DNA from: Deltaproteobacteria bacterium
GTDB lineage: Bacteria; Desulfobacterota; Desulfuromonadia; Desulfuromonadales; Geopsychrobacteraceae
DNA: 64,000 bases
NCBI GenBank assembly: GCA_024280335.1
Contig: JAJRQI010000071.1
Span: 33,003 to 97,002 of the forward strand
Reading direction: 5' to 3'
The position numbers and the translations under genes are program-made. The notes under the pieces were generated by a model. That model saw nothing but the letters and a program-made list of their open reading frames with translations. It ran no database searches and had not been told where the DNA came from. Positions 33,929 through 43,139 of the stretch are shown here, piece after piece. Positions within the stretch are counted from its first letter, which is position 1, and every line of letters starts with the position of its first letter.

Positions 33929-34557
33929 TGTCGGAACCGCGCTGGTGAAGATCCTGTGATCTTGAGGAACTTCCATGGCAAAAACGGGTGTCGGTTGTAA
34001 TGATTGCAGGTTCGCCCCTGAAAAGTCGCACCTGATTAGTATCAATCATTGCCTTTCATTCTCAGGCTCCGCCCCGATCTCACACCATCTGCCACAATAT
34101 TCTCCTCAGATAAGCGACACAGCGATGAAGTGTTGCACTGCCGAACTGTTGAAAAAAAACCAACATCCGTAGAGAAATCGCAACAGAAAATCTGTTGGTA
34201 TTTTTGACAGGAGCGCAATTTATGAAATTTAACCACCTAACTAGCTGAAATCAGGTTGCTGGTGCCGCTGGCACCTTTGATGCAGTGCTTTTGTTATATA
34301 TGGCTGAAGTGAAGAAAGAAGGTCGTTTATGAAGAACTTTCGTAACACACTGCTGGTGCATGTGATCCCGATCGCACTGATGATCTGCTTCATGGCGTAC
34401 GCTATGATCCTGGTTAATCAGCAACTGCACTGACAGTTCACCGTAGTTGTCATCAACCTCACAAGTTCTCCCCTGAATTGTTCCCATCGAACCGTACACT
34501 GTTCGCCGTAGAAGAACCCTTTGCTAAGAGGGATTAATTTGCCGATGGATAGAAGGC
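33929..34557. other. Gene-poor stretch after the helicase gene
   Basis: About 630 bases. It holds a hairpin GGTGCC-GCT-GGCACC-TTT (34261-34278), a TTGACA at 34205, and one candidate 34-residue membrane peptide (34329-34433). No other convincing gene. Composition is AT-richer than the core genes. Confidence 0.5.
34329..34433 (+). CDS. Candidate 34-residue single-span membrane peptide
   Basis: ATG at 34329 with AGAAAGG nine bases upstream. MKNFRNTLLVHVIPIALM begins a hydrophobic span of about 18 residues (IPIALMICFMAYAMILV), ending NQQLH. Positive N-terminus and one transmembrane helix are typical of small membrane proteins, but no family is recognised and the frame could be chance. Confidence 0.4.
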   Translation: MKNFRNTLLVHVIPIALMICFMAYAMILVNQQLH

Positions 34558-35250
34558 ATGAGCAGTGAATCCTGGAAAAAACTGCTAGCTCTGCTTTGGC
34601 TGTGCGGGTTCCTGGGTATCTTTTTGCTCTGGATTTTGTCGGATATCCCCCTTCGGGAAACACCCCGTTATTTGGAAGAAGTGCTTCGCCAGGTCGGGAT
34701 CTATCAGGCGGCTCTCTGCTATATTCTCCTCTATACAATTCGCCCGCTGATTCTCTTTCCGGCGACTTTGTTGACGATTTCTTCCGGGTTGCTGTTCGGT
34801 CCCTGGCTCGGGATTCTGTTTACAATTGTCGGTGAAAATGCCAGCGCCAACTTTGCCTTTCTGGTTGCCCGTTGGTTTGGTCGTGACTGGGTAAAAAAGC
34901 GTGAGTCACTCAAAATGCAGGCCTGGCAGCAGCGACTCAGCGCCAACGGCATTGTCACGGTCCTCATCATGCGGTTGTTAATGCTGCCATTTGACGCTGT
35001 CAACTACAGTTGTGGTCTAACCGCCATGCGACAGCGGGATTATGCTGTCGGTACCTTTATTGGTATTTTGCCGGCACTGATATCATTTGTTCTGCTCGGC
35101 GGCATAGGTGCGGCCGGCGTACAGAATCGATACGCGTTGTTCGGCTTCTCACTGTTATTTCTGCTAGCCGGGCTACTGGTGGCCAAGCTGCTGGCACGAC
35201 GGGGGGGAAACACTCCAGAACAGGACCTTGTCGACCCTGAACAATACTGA
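34558..35250 (+). CDS. TVP38/TMEM64 family (VTT domain) membrane protein
   Basis: 230 residues, about six membrane spans. The VTT-domain segment FGPWLGILFTIVGENASANFAFLVARWFG and the later NYSCGLTAMRQRDYAVGTFIGILPA are typical of TVP38/DedA-related proteins, which are thought to act as phospholipid or undecaprenyl-phosphate flippases or transport proteins. Single gene, no clear operon. Confidence 0.88.
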   Translation: MSSESWKKLLALLWLCGFLGIFLLWILSDIPLRETPRYLEEVLRQVGIYQAALCYILLYTIRPLILFPATLLTISSGLLFGPWLGILFTIVGENASANFAFLVARWFGRDWVKKRESLKMQAWQQRLSANGIVTVLIMRLLMLPFDAVNYSCGLTAMRQRDYAVGTFIGILPALISFVLLGGIGAAGVQNRYALFGFSLLFLLAGLLVAKLLARRGGNTPEQDLVDPEQY

Positions 35251-35363
35251 GGAGTCGATGGCACAAAGCAGCGTCCCGGTGTTTTGCAACGTAGCTGATG
35301 ACCTCTGGAATCATTGAGGGTTCCTGCTGTTGACCGATTACTGGTGAAATTTAAGCTGCCGGC

Positions 35364-36512
35364 TCAAGCAGGCCGCAGGCGAAACAGGCCCAATCCCGTC
35401 AGCACCACCAATCCCGCACAGATGAACAGCGTTGAATAACCGGCAAACTCGCCGATGATCCCAAGAATCAGCGAGCCGCAAAACGCCCCGGCATCGATGC
35501 CGCCGGTGAAGATGCCGGTGATTTTACCGCGCACCGCATAGGGTTCATTGCGCACCGCCATCGCGTTGAGCGAGGGGAACAGCAGGCCGTGACCGATGCC
35601 GAAGATGAAGCCGACCGTGATCAACAGCAGATTGCCGTGCACAAACGGCATCAGCAGCAGGCCGCTGGCAGCGAGGACCAACCCCCAGGGGATGATCTGT
35701 TTTTCTCCCAGTCGGTCGGCGAGCCGTCCGGCGACAAAGCGAACGCCGACCGCAGCGCAGGAATAAGCGATGTAGTAGAAAGAGATGAAGCCGAGTTGCC
35801 GTTCTGCCGCCAGCGGGGCGATAAAGCTGCCGGTGGCCGCCAGACCGAAACCGAACAGCAGTGCCAGGCCGCCGCAGACCAGCTGCTTGCGCTGTTTCAG
35901 CAGTTCGAAAAAAGAGGGCGACGGGGTTGCCGGATGCGGCTGTTCGTGATGTCGGTCAGCCACCGGCAGATGCAGCAGTAAGCCGAGTGCCGCCATGCCG
36001 CTGGCGGTGAGAAAGAAGGCGGTAAAGCCGAAATTTTCCAACACCGGTTCGGCAATCGCCGGACCGATCGCCAGACCGATCAGTCCCGAGGTGCCGAACA
36101 TGCCGATCCCTTCGTTGAGTCGGCCTTCCGGGATCAGGTCGATGATGAAGGTGAACACGGCGGTGAAGCAGATCGCCAGGCCGATGCCGTGGAGAATCCG
36201 CACCAGCAGCAGCGGCAAGTAGTAGTTTTCGAGCGGACCGCTGAAAAGCAGATGCAGCAGCGGCATCAGGGTCATCATCAAACAGCCGATACTGTAACTG
36301 CGCTTGCGGCCGATCCGGTCGATCATCGCGGCGACCCAGGGACGGCAGGCGGCCGAGGCCAGGGCGAAAATCCCCATGATAATGCCGATATCCTGCTTGC
36401 TGCCGCCGTTGCCGGTGATAAATAGTGGAAATAGAAAAAAGGCCGCAAAGCTGGATACGGTGCAGAGATTGGCGATGAACAGGGCGGCAAAGGCCGGGGT
36501 GTAGAGTTTCAT
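35364..36512 (-). CDS. Major facilitator superfamily transporter
   Basis: 382 residues with about 12 membrane spans. MFS loop signatures: AMIDRIGRKRSYSIG between spans 2 and 3, and ADRLGEKQIIPWG in the second half. Resembles drug or sugar efflux MFS proteins; the substrate is unknown. It follows the YqaA-like gene after nine bases on the minus strand, probably one transcript. Confidence 0.9.
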   Translation of the reverse strand: MKLYTPAFAALFIANLCTVSSFAAFFLFPLFITGNGGSKQDIGIIMGIFALASAACRPWVAAMIDRIGRKRSYSIGCLMMTLMPLLHLLFSGPLENYYLPLLLVRILHGIGLAICFTAVFTFIIDLIPEGRLNEGIGMFGTSGLIGLAIGPAIAEPVLENFGFTAFFLTASGMAALGLLLHLPVADRHHEQPHPATPSPSFFELLKQRKQLVCGGLALLFGFGLAATGSFIAPLAAERQLGFISFYYIAYSCAAVGVRFVAGRLADRLGEKQIIPWGLVLAASGLLLMPFVHGNLLLITVGFIFGIGHGLLFPSLNAMAVRNEPYAVRGKITGIFTGGIDAGAFCGSLILGIIGEFAGYSTLFICAGLVVLTGLGLFRLRPA

Positions 36513-36521
36513 GGTTTCGTT

Positions 36522-36977
36522 TCAGGTGAAAGTTTTGACCCCTTGCAGGGTCAGCAGGGCGACGGTTGCGTAGCGCAAGCCTTTTCCGACCGTTACCAGC
36601 AGGGCAAAGCGCAGCGGCGCAGTTTTCAACATGCCGCTGACCAGGCATAAGGGATCGCCGACCAGCGGCAACCAGGAGAGCAGCAACGCCCAGCTGCCGT
36701 AGCGGCTGAACCAGCGTTCGGCACGCTGTTGCCGGGACTGATCGATCCGCAGTAGTTTTTCGATCAGCCAGTCACTGCCCAGGCGGCCGACCAGATAGCT
36801 GGTTGCCGCGCCCAGAGAATTGCCGAGGGTGGCGATCAGCACCAGCGTCGCCGGATGACCTCCGTCGAGCAACAACGCCACCAACAGCCACTCCGAACCG
36901 AGCGGCAGCAGGGTCGAGGCGCAGAAACTGAGCAAGAAAAGTGACAGCAAATCGTAGCTGCTAAGAAGTTCAGGCAT
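36522..36977 (-). CDS. YqaA-type (DedA-related VTT) membrane protein
   Basis: 151 residues from the only in-frame ATG (36977), reading MPELLSSYDLLSLFLLSF; a TTG at 37010 is possible but less likely. Family marks: STLLPLGSEWLLVAL, IATLGNSLGAATSYLVGRLG and WLPLVGDPLCLVSGML. Four or five membrane spans. Divergent from mqnP and upstream of the MFS gene. Confidence 0.88.
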   Translation of the reverse strand: MPELLSSYDLLSLFLLSFCASTLLPLGSEWLLVALLLDGGHPATLVLIATLGNSLGAATSYLVGRLGSDWLIEKLLRIDQSRQQRAERWFSRYGSWALLLSWLPLVGDPLCLVSGMLKTAPLRFALLVTVGKGLRYATVALLTLQGVKTFT

Positions 36978-37095
36978 GCGGCATGATAGCAGAGCCGGGG
37001 TTGCAAGCAAACGGCTGAAAAGCCCTTGTTCCCTGACTGCGCCGGGTGTAAAGTAGCCGCTGCGAAAACCATGACTAAAAAGGGAATTTTGCCGG

Positions 37096-37971
37096 ATGGA
37101 TAAGGCTCAACTGCTGGATAAAATCAAAGCCCTGTTGGAGATGATCAAGTTCTCCCACACCATCTTCGCCTTCCCCTTCGCCCTGATGGGGGTGCTGCTG
37201 GCGGCACTGGCCAACGGCACACTGCCCGGCTTCGGCCAGATCTTCTGGATCTGTCTGGCGATGATCGGCGCACGTAGCGGCGCCATGGGTCTGAACCGGC
37301 TGATCGACGCTAAAATCGATGCCGCTAACCCGCGTACCGCTGAACGGCACATTCCGACCGGCAAGGTTTCGATCCTCGAAGCGGTCTGTTTTATCGCTGT
37401 TTCGCTGGCGGTTTTTCTCTTCGCCGCCTGGATGCTTAATCCGCTCTGTTTTTATCTGGCACCGCTGGCAATCGGTTTCTTTGTTCTTTACGCCTACTGC
37501 AAGCGTTTCAGCCACTACGCCCACCTGGTGCTCGGCATCTGCCTGGCGGCCGCGCCGATCGGCGCCTGGATCGCCCTGCGCGGCGACCTCGGCTGGTCGG
37601 TGATCTCGCTGGGGCTGGCGGTGCTGTTCTGGGTGGCCGGTTTCGATATTTTCTACGCCCTGCAGGATTACGATTACGACGTCGAGCGCGGCCTGCACTC
37701 GATCCCATCAAAGTTGGGGCTGGATAAATCATTTCTGCTGGTGCGGATTTTCCACGGACTGATGCTGCTGTTTCTGCTGCTGGTCCTGCCGGGCAGCGGC
37801 CTGGGCTGGATCTACTTCGCCGGGGTGGCGGTGGTTGCCGGACTGCTGGCTTACGAGCACAGTTTGGTCAAGCCGAACGACCTGTCGAAACTGAACGCGG
37901 CATTTTTCAACATGAACGGCTATATCAGCGTGACGATTTTTGTTTTTGCGCTGGTCGATGCGGTCGTTTGA
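37096..37971 (+). CDS. mqnP: UbiA-type prenyltransferase of menaquinone (futalosine) pathway, MqnP
   Basis: 291 residues, about eight membrane spans, with both Asp-rich prenyl-diphosphate motifs: NRLIDAKIDAANPRTAERHIPTG near residue 74 and DYDYDVERGLHSIPSKLG near 195. UbiA family. I assign it to menaquinone rather than ubiquinone because ubiX, mqnE and mqnC follow. It would attach the polyprenyl tail to the naphthoate head group at the inner membrane. Confidence 0.88.
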   Translation: MDKAQLLDKIKALLEMIKFSHTIFAFPFALMGVLLAALANGTLPGFGQIFWICLAMIGARSGAMGLNRLIDAKIDAANPRTAERHIPTGKVSILEAVCFIAVSLAVFLFAAWMLNPLCFYLAPLAIGFFVLYAYCKRFSHYAHLVLGICLAAAPIGAWIALRGDLGWSVISLGLAVLFWVAGFDIFYALQDYDYDVERGLHSIPSKLGLDKSFLLVRIFHGLMLLFLLLVLPGSGLGWIYFAGVAVVAGLLAYEHSLVKPNDLSKLNAAFFNMNGYISVTIFVFALVDAVV

Positions 37972-37976
37972 ACAGG

Positions 37977-38025
37977 GTAGACCTGTCGGGTCGCCCAAGG
38001 CGAGGCAGCGCCTCGCCACTACATA
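37977..38025. repeat. REP-like palindromes, GGTCGCCC family
   Basis: Contains ACCTGTCGGGTCGCCC and the hairpin GGCGAGGCAGCGCCTCGCC, then CACTAC. It lies between mqnP and ubiX. Related units lie at 38640-38722, 46464-46548 and 48938-49016. Confidence 0.6.
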
Positions 38026-38035
38026 AGCGGTGGAT

Positions 38036-38638
38036 ATGAACAACATCGTTGTCGGCATAACCGGAGCTTCCGGTTCCATTTACGGTCTGCGCCTGATCGA
38101 GGAACTGCTGCGGGCAAAAAAACAGGTTACGGTTCTGCTCAGCACTGCCGGGCGGCAGGTGCTGGCGTTTGAAACCGGACTGCAACTCTCCGAAAACCCG
38201 CAGGATTGCCTGTGCCAGTTGCGTATCCGTTTCGATGCCGACGACGATCTGAGCTATTTTGCCAACCGGGATTTTTTTGCCCCGATCGCCAGCGGTTCCA
38301 GCGCTCCCGATAGCCTGGTGATCTGTCCCTGCTCGATGGGTACGGTCGGTCGGATTGCCGCCGGTCTGTCGGACAGCCTGCTCGAACGGGTCGCCGATGT
38401 CATGTTGAAAGAGCGCAAACCGTTGCTGCTGGTGCCGCGTGAAACCCCCTTCAACCAGATCCATTTGGAAAACCTGCTGCGCCTGTCGCAAGCCGGGGCG
38501 CAGATTCTTCCGGCGATGCCGGCTTTTTATCAACAGCCGCAATCGGTCGAGGAGCTGGTCGATTTTGTCGTTGGGAAAATTCTCGACAGTCTCGGCGTTG
38601 AACAGCAACTGTTCAAGCGTTGGGGGGATGAACAATAA
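38036..38638 (+). CDS. ubiX: UbiX-family flavin prenyltransferase
   Basis: 200 residues from ATG 38036 (GTG 38030 is also possible). GITGASGSIYGLRL is the flavin-binding start of UbiX, with LVICPCSMGTVGRIAAG and PRETPFNQIHLENLL further on. UbiX makes prenylated FMN, the cofactor for UbiD-type decarboxylases; the futalosine pathway uses such a pair (MqnL/MqnM). No UbiD gene is in this window. Confidence 0.93.
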   Translation: MNNIVVGITGASGSIYGLRLIEELLRAKKQVTVLLSTAGRQVLAFETGLQLSENPQDCLCQLRIRFDADDDLSYFANRDFFAPIASGSSAPDSLVICPCSMGTVGRIAAGLSDSLLERVADVMLKERKPLLLVPRETPFNQIHLENLLRLSQAGAQILPAMPAFYQQPQSVEELVDFVVGKILDSLGVEQQLFKRWGDEQ

Positions 38639-38639
38639 T

Positions 38640-38722
38640 TTGTAGGGGCAGACCCGTGTGTCTGCCCTTGATGAGCGAACACTTTCTGGTCAGGGCGAAC
38701 ACATAGGTTCGCCCCTACGGTC
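38640..38722. repeat. REP-like palindromes between ubiX and mqnE
   Basis: TGTAGGGGCAGACCCGTGTGTCTGCCC and the later GGGCGAACACATAGGTTCGCCCCTAC form two hairpins with outer GTAGGGGC/GCCCCTAC ends. Same family as 46464-46548 and 48938-49016. The mqnE start is 11 bases beyond it. Confidence 0.65.
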
Positions 38723-38732
38723 TACCAAATAT

Positions 38733-39812
38733 ATGGAAAAATTTTTTAAAACAATCCGCAGCAAGGTTGAGGCAGGTCAGCGGATCAGCGAGGCCGATGC
38801 CCTGGCATTGTTCGAATCGAACGATCTGCTGGCGATCGGCGAGCTGGCGGCGACGGCCAACCGGCAGAAGAACGGCGAGCGGGTCTTTTTCAACGTCAAC
38901 CGGCATATCAATTACACCAACCTCTGCGTCAACCGCTGTGCCTTCTGTGCCTTCTCCAAAGAGGCCGGCCAGAGCGGCGAATACACTCTGGCGTTGCAGG
39001 ATGTGCGTGAAAAAGCTCAGCAGGCGGCGGATGCTGGAGCGACCGAAATCCACACCGTCGGCGGCCTGCATCCTGAACTGCCCTTCGAGTTTTATCTCGA
39101 TATGCTGCGGACGATTAAAGAGGTTTCCAGCGGTCTGCACATCAAGGCATTTACGGCGGTGGAAATCGACTATTTCGCCCAGTTGGCTGAGTTGAGCATT
39201 CCTGCGGTCATCGAAGAATTGAAGCAAGCCGGACTCGACTCTTTGCCCGGCGGCGGAGCGGAAATCCTCGGTCAAGTGGTGCGGGATAAAATCTGTCCAG
39301 AGAAGATCAGCGGCGCACGCTGGTTGGAAGTGACCGAAGCGGTGCATCGTGCCGGTCTGAAATCGAACGCCACCATGTTGTTCGGTCATCTCGAGGAGTA
39401 CGCCGACCGGGTTGAGCATTTGCGACTGCTGCGTGAATTGCAGGATAAAACCGGCGGCTTCCAGACCTTTATCCCACTCGCCTTTCAGCCGGATAATACC
39501 CGCGTACCGGGAGCCAAAGGGGTCGGCGGCGTTGATGCACTGAAAACCCTGGCGATCAGTCGTCTCTATCTGGACAACTTTCAGCACATCAAAGCCTACT
39601 GGGTGATGCTCGGACTGAAGATCGCCCAGACGGCACTCTGTTTCGGGGTTAATGACCTGGACGGCACGGTGGTCGAAGAGCAGATCGGCCACGATGCCGG
39701 TGCCGATTCGCCACAGGCGCTGAATAAGGCCGGTATTATCGAACTGATCCGCAAAGCTGGACGATTGCCGGTGGAGCGGGATACCCTCTATAACGAACTG
39801 AAGGTGTATTGA
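38733..39812 (+). CDS. mqnE: Aminofutalosine synthase MqnE
   Basis: 359 residues from ATG 38733; upstream codons run into a REP-like repeat, so a longer form is unlikely. Radical SAM motif CVNRCAFCAF (CxxxCxxC) near residue 70, then TEIHTVGGLHPELPFEFY and PGGGAEIL typical of MqnE. First committed radical-SAM step on the futalosine path from 3-enolpyruvyl-benzoate. Its stop overlaps the region of the following unknown gene, so the cluster is tightly packed. Confidence 0.95.
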   Translation: MEKFFKTIRSKVEAGQRISEADALALFESNDLLAIGELAATANRQKNGERVFFNVNRHINYTNLCVNRCAFCAFSKEAGQSGEYTLALQDVREKAQQAADAGATEIHTVGGLHPELPFEFYLDMLRTIKEVSSGLHIKAFTAVEIDYFAQLAELSIPAVIEELKQAGLDSLPGGGAEILGQVVRDKICPEKISGARWLEVTEAVHRAGLKSNATMLFGHLEEYADRVEHLRLLRELQDKTGGFQTFIPLAFQPDNTRVPGAKGVGGVDALKTLAISRLYLDNFQHIKAYWVMLGLKIAQTALCFGVNDLDGTVVEEQIGHDAGADSPQALNKAGIIELIRKAGRLPVERDTLYNELKVY

Positions 39813-39814
39813 TC

Positions 39815-41926
39815 ATGGAAAAATGGCTGCTTGAGCAGGGTTTCGTCCCTTATTCAGCGTTGTTTCCGCAGACGGATAAAGGTCTACTGGAACTGTCGTT
39901 ACCGAAAAAGATCGGCAAAGCGCGGGCCGGCACGTACCTCCTGGTCGAAAGTTACTGTATCCAGAAAGATTGCGATTGTCGCCAGGTTATTCTCCTGGTG
40001 ATCAACGAAAAAGGGAAACTGGCGGCGGCTATTGATTTTCCCCTCGATATCGACAAGCCCTTTGTCGTTCCGGCCCTCAACTCATCAGCAAAACAAACGG
40101 CCGGGGCGGAAGGTCTGTTGGAGGTCTTTATCGATGTTTTCAACGAAGATCCGGACTGGTTCAAGGGAATGTGCCGCCGCTACCGTGCCGTGCGGAAAAA
40201 AATAGGTGGTCACAGCTATCAAGGCGCCCCCTTTCCGAAGCATCGGCCGGTTGGCCGGGACGATGATGAGGCTTTAGCCGATCCCGAGTTGCCTGTCATG
40301 CTGGAGTTGCTCGACACATACCGGCACCGGGGCGCAGAAGATTACGCCGACCATCGAGGTCGTCAGCAGCAGTTGCGTGCGGCCCTGTATCAATATGGGC
40401 CTGCGGCTGAAGAGCTGGCGGAAATCCTGATCGAACAGTTTTTCGCCGAAGATGATGATGGGGTCGATGCGGCGTTGCGGCTGCTGGCCGATGTGTTGGA
40501 GCTGCTGCGCACCGATCTGGAGCGGCAGCGACCGGATGCGGCAGAGCAGATGCAGGTCTGGCAGATGGCTTTGGCCGATCAGATTTTCTCTGCGGATGCT
40601 GGAGTGGATCTGGGTGCCGAGGTGACCAGGGTCTTGCTCGATTCCAGGGTTGAAATCTTACCAGAGCTGCACGAAGCGAACAGCAAGCGGATGCTCGCCG
40701 GACTGGAAGCGCCCGAGCTGGCAGACGTTTCCCCTGAACAGGGATTGGCCGAGCTGTTTGCCCAACTGGATGAATTGGAGGTCGATTCGCCGTTTGAATT
40801 AGTCGATGTCTTGTTGCAGATGTTGGCCATCGGTGAGGCCGATATCCAGATTACCCTCTGTACGCAGCTGTTTTATGCCGATTCCCAGCTGGCTCGCGAG
40901 GCTGCTGAGCTGATGTTGTTCCATCCCCATGCGAAGGTCCGGGCCGGGGTCGCAGAGTTTCTGGCCCAGGCGGACGGAGGTGCCTTTACCCCGGAATCCT
41001 TGCGTCGGTTGATTGTCTCGCGCAACTGGTTTCCCGAAGCATTGCGCAAGCAGATCGATCAGGCGATCGCTAATGCACGGCGCGCCAGGGTTGACTGTGC
41101 CCCCTTGGTTCCGCAAGGGAAGAAAACCGTCTATGCATCGGCGATCGATGGTGCCGGTGCCCAGTCGCTGCAGATTGTGCTCCCGCAAGGCAAGGGCTAC
41201 CTCAGTTGTTCCATCATGCTCAAAAGGGGTGGCGGTGTTGCCGATGCGTTCCTGATTCCTTTCCCGAACAAACGAGAATTAAACCGATTTTTGAAGATGA
41301 TGAAGCAGGAGACCGGTGCGACGGAAGTCACGGCCGATTTTCCCGAGCGACGTCTCTGTCAGGCGCTGGCCGATGGCGCTGCAGCGGGCAAGGTTCCCGG
41401 TCATTGGTTGGTGGCGATTGCCGAACAGCTAGGATGCGATCAATGGAAAGCGGTTCCGCTCGATCTGCGCCAGGAGCTTGCCCTGCTCAGGGAGGGGCTG
41501 GCGGCCAAGGAACACAAGCTGTTGCTCGATCCGGCGCGGCAAGCTGCCCACCGACAATCAGCAGCCTGGCCTGACAAAAAAACTTTTGCCCGAAGTTGGT
41601 TTGAAGATGATGTCGAGGTTGATCATATCCTTGAACCGCTGCTGCATTCAGCTGCCGGAAACGATCCGATGACACCGGTGTTCGAACTGCTTGACAAGCT
41701 GTTGGAACCACGGCGGGAAATCTGGCTGGAGCGGCTGGTATTGACCACAGGTTGGCTCAAAGCGGCGAAGAGACCACCGGTCCCCTGGATACAGATGCTT
41801 CATGTTGCCGAGGCGGTTGCCGATAAAACAGTACCGCTTCGGGATATCCCGTTGCTGGTCGCCATTGCGAAATACAGCGTTGGGGCCTTTATGAGGCGGG
41901 AGGTTGAAGCAGGGGAGTTGTTTTGA
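39815..41926 (+). CDS. Unknown 703-residue protein embedded in the menaquinone cluster
   Basis: Start ATG 39815 is 2 bases after the mqnE stop; its end overlaps the mqnC TTG start by four bases. A Cys cluster (CIQKDCDCRQ) lies near residue 47. The middle part is acidic and helical, with HEAT-like repeats (AREAAELMLFHPHAKVRAGVAEFL). The last third has SFPNK-type segments (IPFPNKRELNRFLKMM, PGHWLVAIAEQLGCDQW). No signal peptide or membrane span. Cytoplasmic and possibly a scaffold. I do not recognise a family. Its position inside the mqnE-mqnC pair is the only functional clue. Confidence 0.85.
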   Translation: MEKWLLEQGFVPYSALFPQTDKGLLELSLPKKIGKARAGTYLLVESYCIQKDCDCRQVILLVINEKGKLAAAIDFPLDIDKPFVVPALNSSAKQTAGAEGLLEVFIDVFNEDPDWFKGMCRRYRAVRKKIGGHSYQGAPFPKHRPVGRDDDEALADPELPVMLELLDTYRHRGAEDYADHRGRQQQLRAALYQYGPAAEELAEILIEQFFAEDDDGVDAALRLLADVLELLRTDLERQRPDAAEQMQVWQMALADQIFSADAGVDLGAEVTRVLLDSRVEILPELHEANSKRMLAGLEAPELADVSPEQGLAELFAQLDELEVDSPFELVDVLLQMLAIGEADIQITLCTQLFYADSQLAREAAELMLFHPHAKVRAGVAEFLAQADGGAFTPESLRRLIVSRNWFPEALRKQIDQAIANARRARVDCAPLVPQGKKTVYASAIDGAGAQSLQIVLPQGKGYLSCSIMLKRGGGVADAFLIPFPNKRELNRFLKMMKQETGATEVTADFPERRLCQALADGAAAGKVPGHWLVAIAEQLGCDQWKAVPLDLRQELALLREGLAAKEHKLLLDPARQAAHRQSAAWPDKKTFARSWFEDDVEVDHILEPLLHSAAGNDPMTPVFELLDKLLEPRREIWLERLVLTTGWLKAAKRPPVPWIQMLHVAEAVADKTVPLRDIPLLVAIAKYSVGAFMRREVEAGELF

Positions 41927-42990
41927 TTCTCGTCGATATTGAGCAGAAAGTCGCATCTGGAATCCCGCTCAGCCGTGAAGAAGCCCTCCGGTTGCTGACC
42001 GAGGCCGACCTGCTTGAAATCGGCAGGCTGGCCGATCAGATCAGACGGTGCAAGCACCCGGATAACCGTGTCTCTTTCGTGGTCGATCGTAATGTCAACT
42101 ACAGTAATATTTGCGAATCAAAATGCAAATTCTGCGCCTTCTACTGTGATGCCGATGCCGACAATGCCTATCTGCTCGATCATGCAACCATCTTCGCCAA
42201 GGTGCAGGAGCTGGTTGATCTCGGTGGCACCCAGTTGCTGATGCAGGGTGGACTGCATCCGGAACTCAAGATCGGATGGTTCGAAGAACTCTTCCGCCAA
42301 TTGCGCCGGCGCTTCCCTCAGGTGCAGATCCATTCGCTGTCTGCTGCGGAAATCTGTCATATCGCCAAACTCTCTGATTTAACGATGCCGGAGTGTCTGC
42401 AACGGTTGCAAACGGCCGGACTTGCCTCACTGCCCGGCGCTGGAGCCGAGGTGCTGGTCGATGAGGTGCGGCAGCAGATCTCGCCCAACAAAATCGGCTG
42501 GCAGCAATGGGGCGAGGTGATGGAAGCGGCTCACGGGTTGGGAATGCGCAGCACCGCAACCATGATGTTCGGCAGTTGCGAAACACCGGAAGATATTGTC
42601 GAACACCTGTTTCGCATCCGTGAGATTCAGGAGAAGACCGGCGGCTTTACCGCTTTTATCCCCTGGACTTTTCAACCGGATAATACCGTGCTGGGCGGGC
42701 AGACCGCCAGCGGCATCGAGTATCTCAAGGTGTTGGCGCTCTCCCGGATCGTGCTCGATAATGTCGAAAATATCCAGGCCAGCTGGGTGACCCAAGGGGC
42801 ACGTATGGCCCAGGTGGCGCTCTTTTTCGGTGCCAACGATCTGGGTGGCACCATGCTGGAGGAGAATGTCGTCGCGGCGGCCGGGATTTCTTTCCGTATG
42901 TCGCAGGAGAAGGTTGTCGAGCTGGCGCGTGGCGCGGGATTTGTGCCGGTGCGGCGGACGACGGAATATGAGATTTTAGAGGTATATTGA
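41923..42990 (+). CDS. mqnC: Cyclic dehypoxanthinylfutalosine synthase MqnC
   Basis: 355 residues from TTG 41923 (MILVDIEQKV). Radical SAM motif CESKCKFCAFYC near residue 64, then LLMQGGLHPELKIGWFEEL and SLPGAGAEVLVDEVR, typical of MqnC and closely similar to MqnE in layout. It forms cyclic DHFL in the futalosine pathway. The start overlaps the preceding unknown gene, so translation is likely coupled. Confidence 0.94.
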   Translation: MILVDIEQKVASGIPLSREEALRLLTEADLLEIGRLADQIRRCKHPDNRVSFVVDRNVNYSNICESKCKFCAFYCDADADNAYLLDHATIFAKVQELVDLGGTQLLMQGGLHPELKIGWFEELFRQLRRRFPQVQIHSLSAAEICHIAKLSDLTMPECLQRLQTAGLASLPGAGAEVLVDEVRQQISPNKIGWQQWGEVMEAAHGLGMRSTATMMFGSCETPEDIVEHLFRIREIQEKTGGFTAFIPWTFQPDNTVLGGQTASGIEYLKVLALSRIVLDNVENIQASWVTQGARMAQVALFFGANDLGGTMLEENVVAAAGISFRMSQEKVVELARGAGFVPVRRTTEYEILEVY

Positions 42991-43004
42991 AGGAAAACGC
43001 TCCC

Positions 43005-43115
43005 TCTCATCCGGCCTGCGGCTACCTTCTCCCTCGTGGGAGAAGGGAAACAGAGCGAGTAAATTGATTAGATTCCCCTCTCCATGAGGGAGAGGGTGCC
43101 CGATAGGGCGGGTGA
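43005..43115. repeat. Palindromic CCCTCTCC/GGAGAGGG repeat between mqnC and hisC
   Basis: Two hairpins in one unit: CCTTCTCCC (43025-43033) with GGGAGAAGG (43038-43046), and CCCTCTC (43076-43082) with GAGAGGG (43090-43096). A dispersed repeat type seen in many proteobacteria; only this copy is present here. Confidence 0.6.
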
Positions 43116-43139
43116 GGGGGGATTGCAGCGGAGAATTTA

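Noticed and set aside
38658..38732. Upstream extension of mqnE
   Set aside because: It would translate the REP-like repeat; the family start MEKFF at 38733 fits better.
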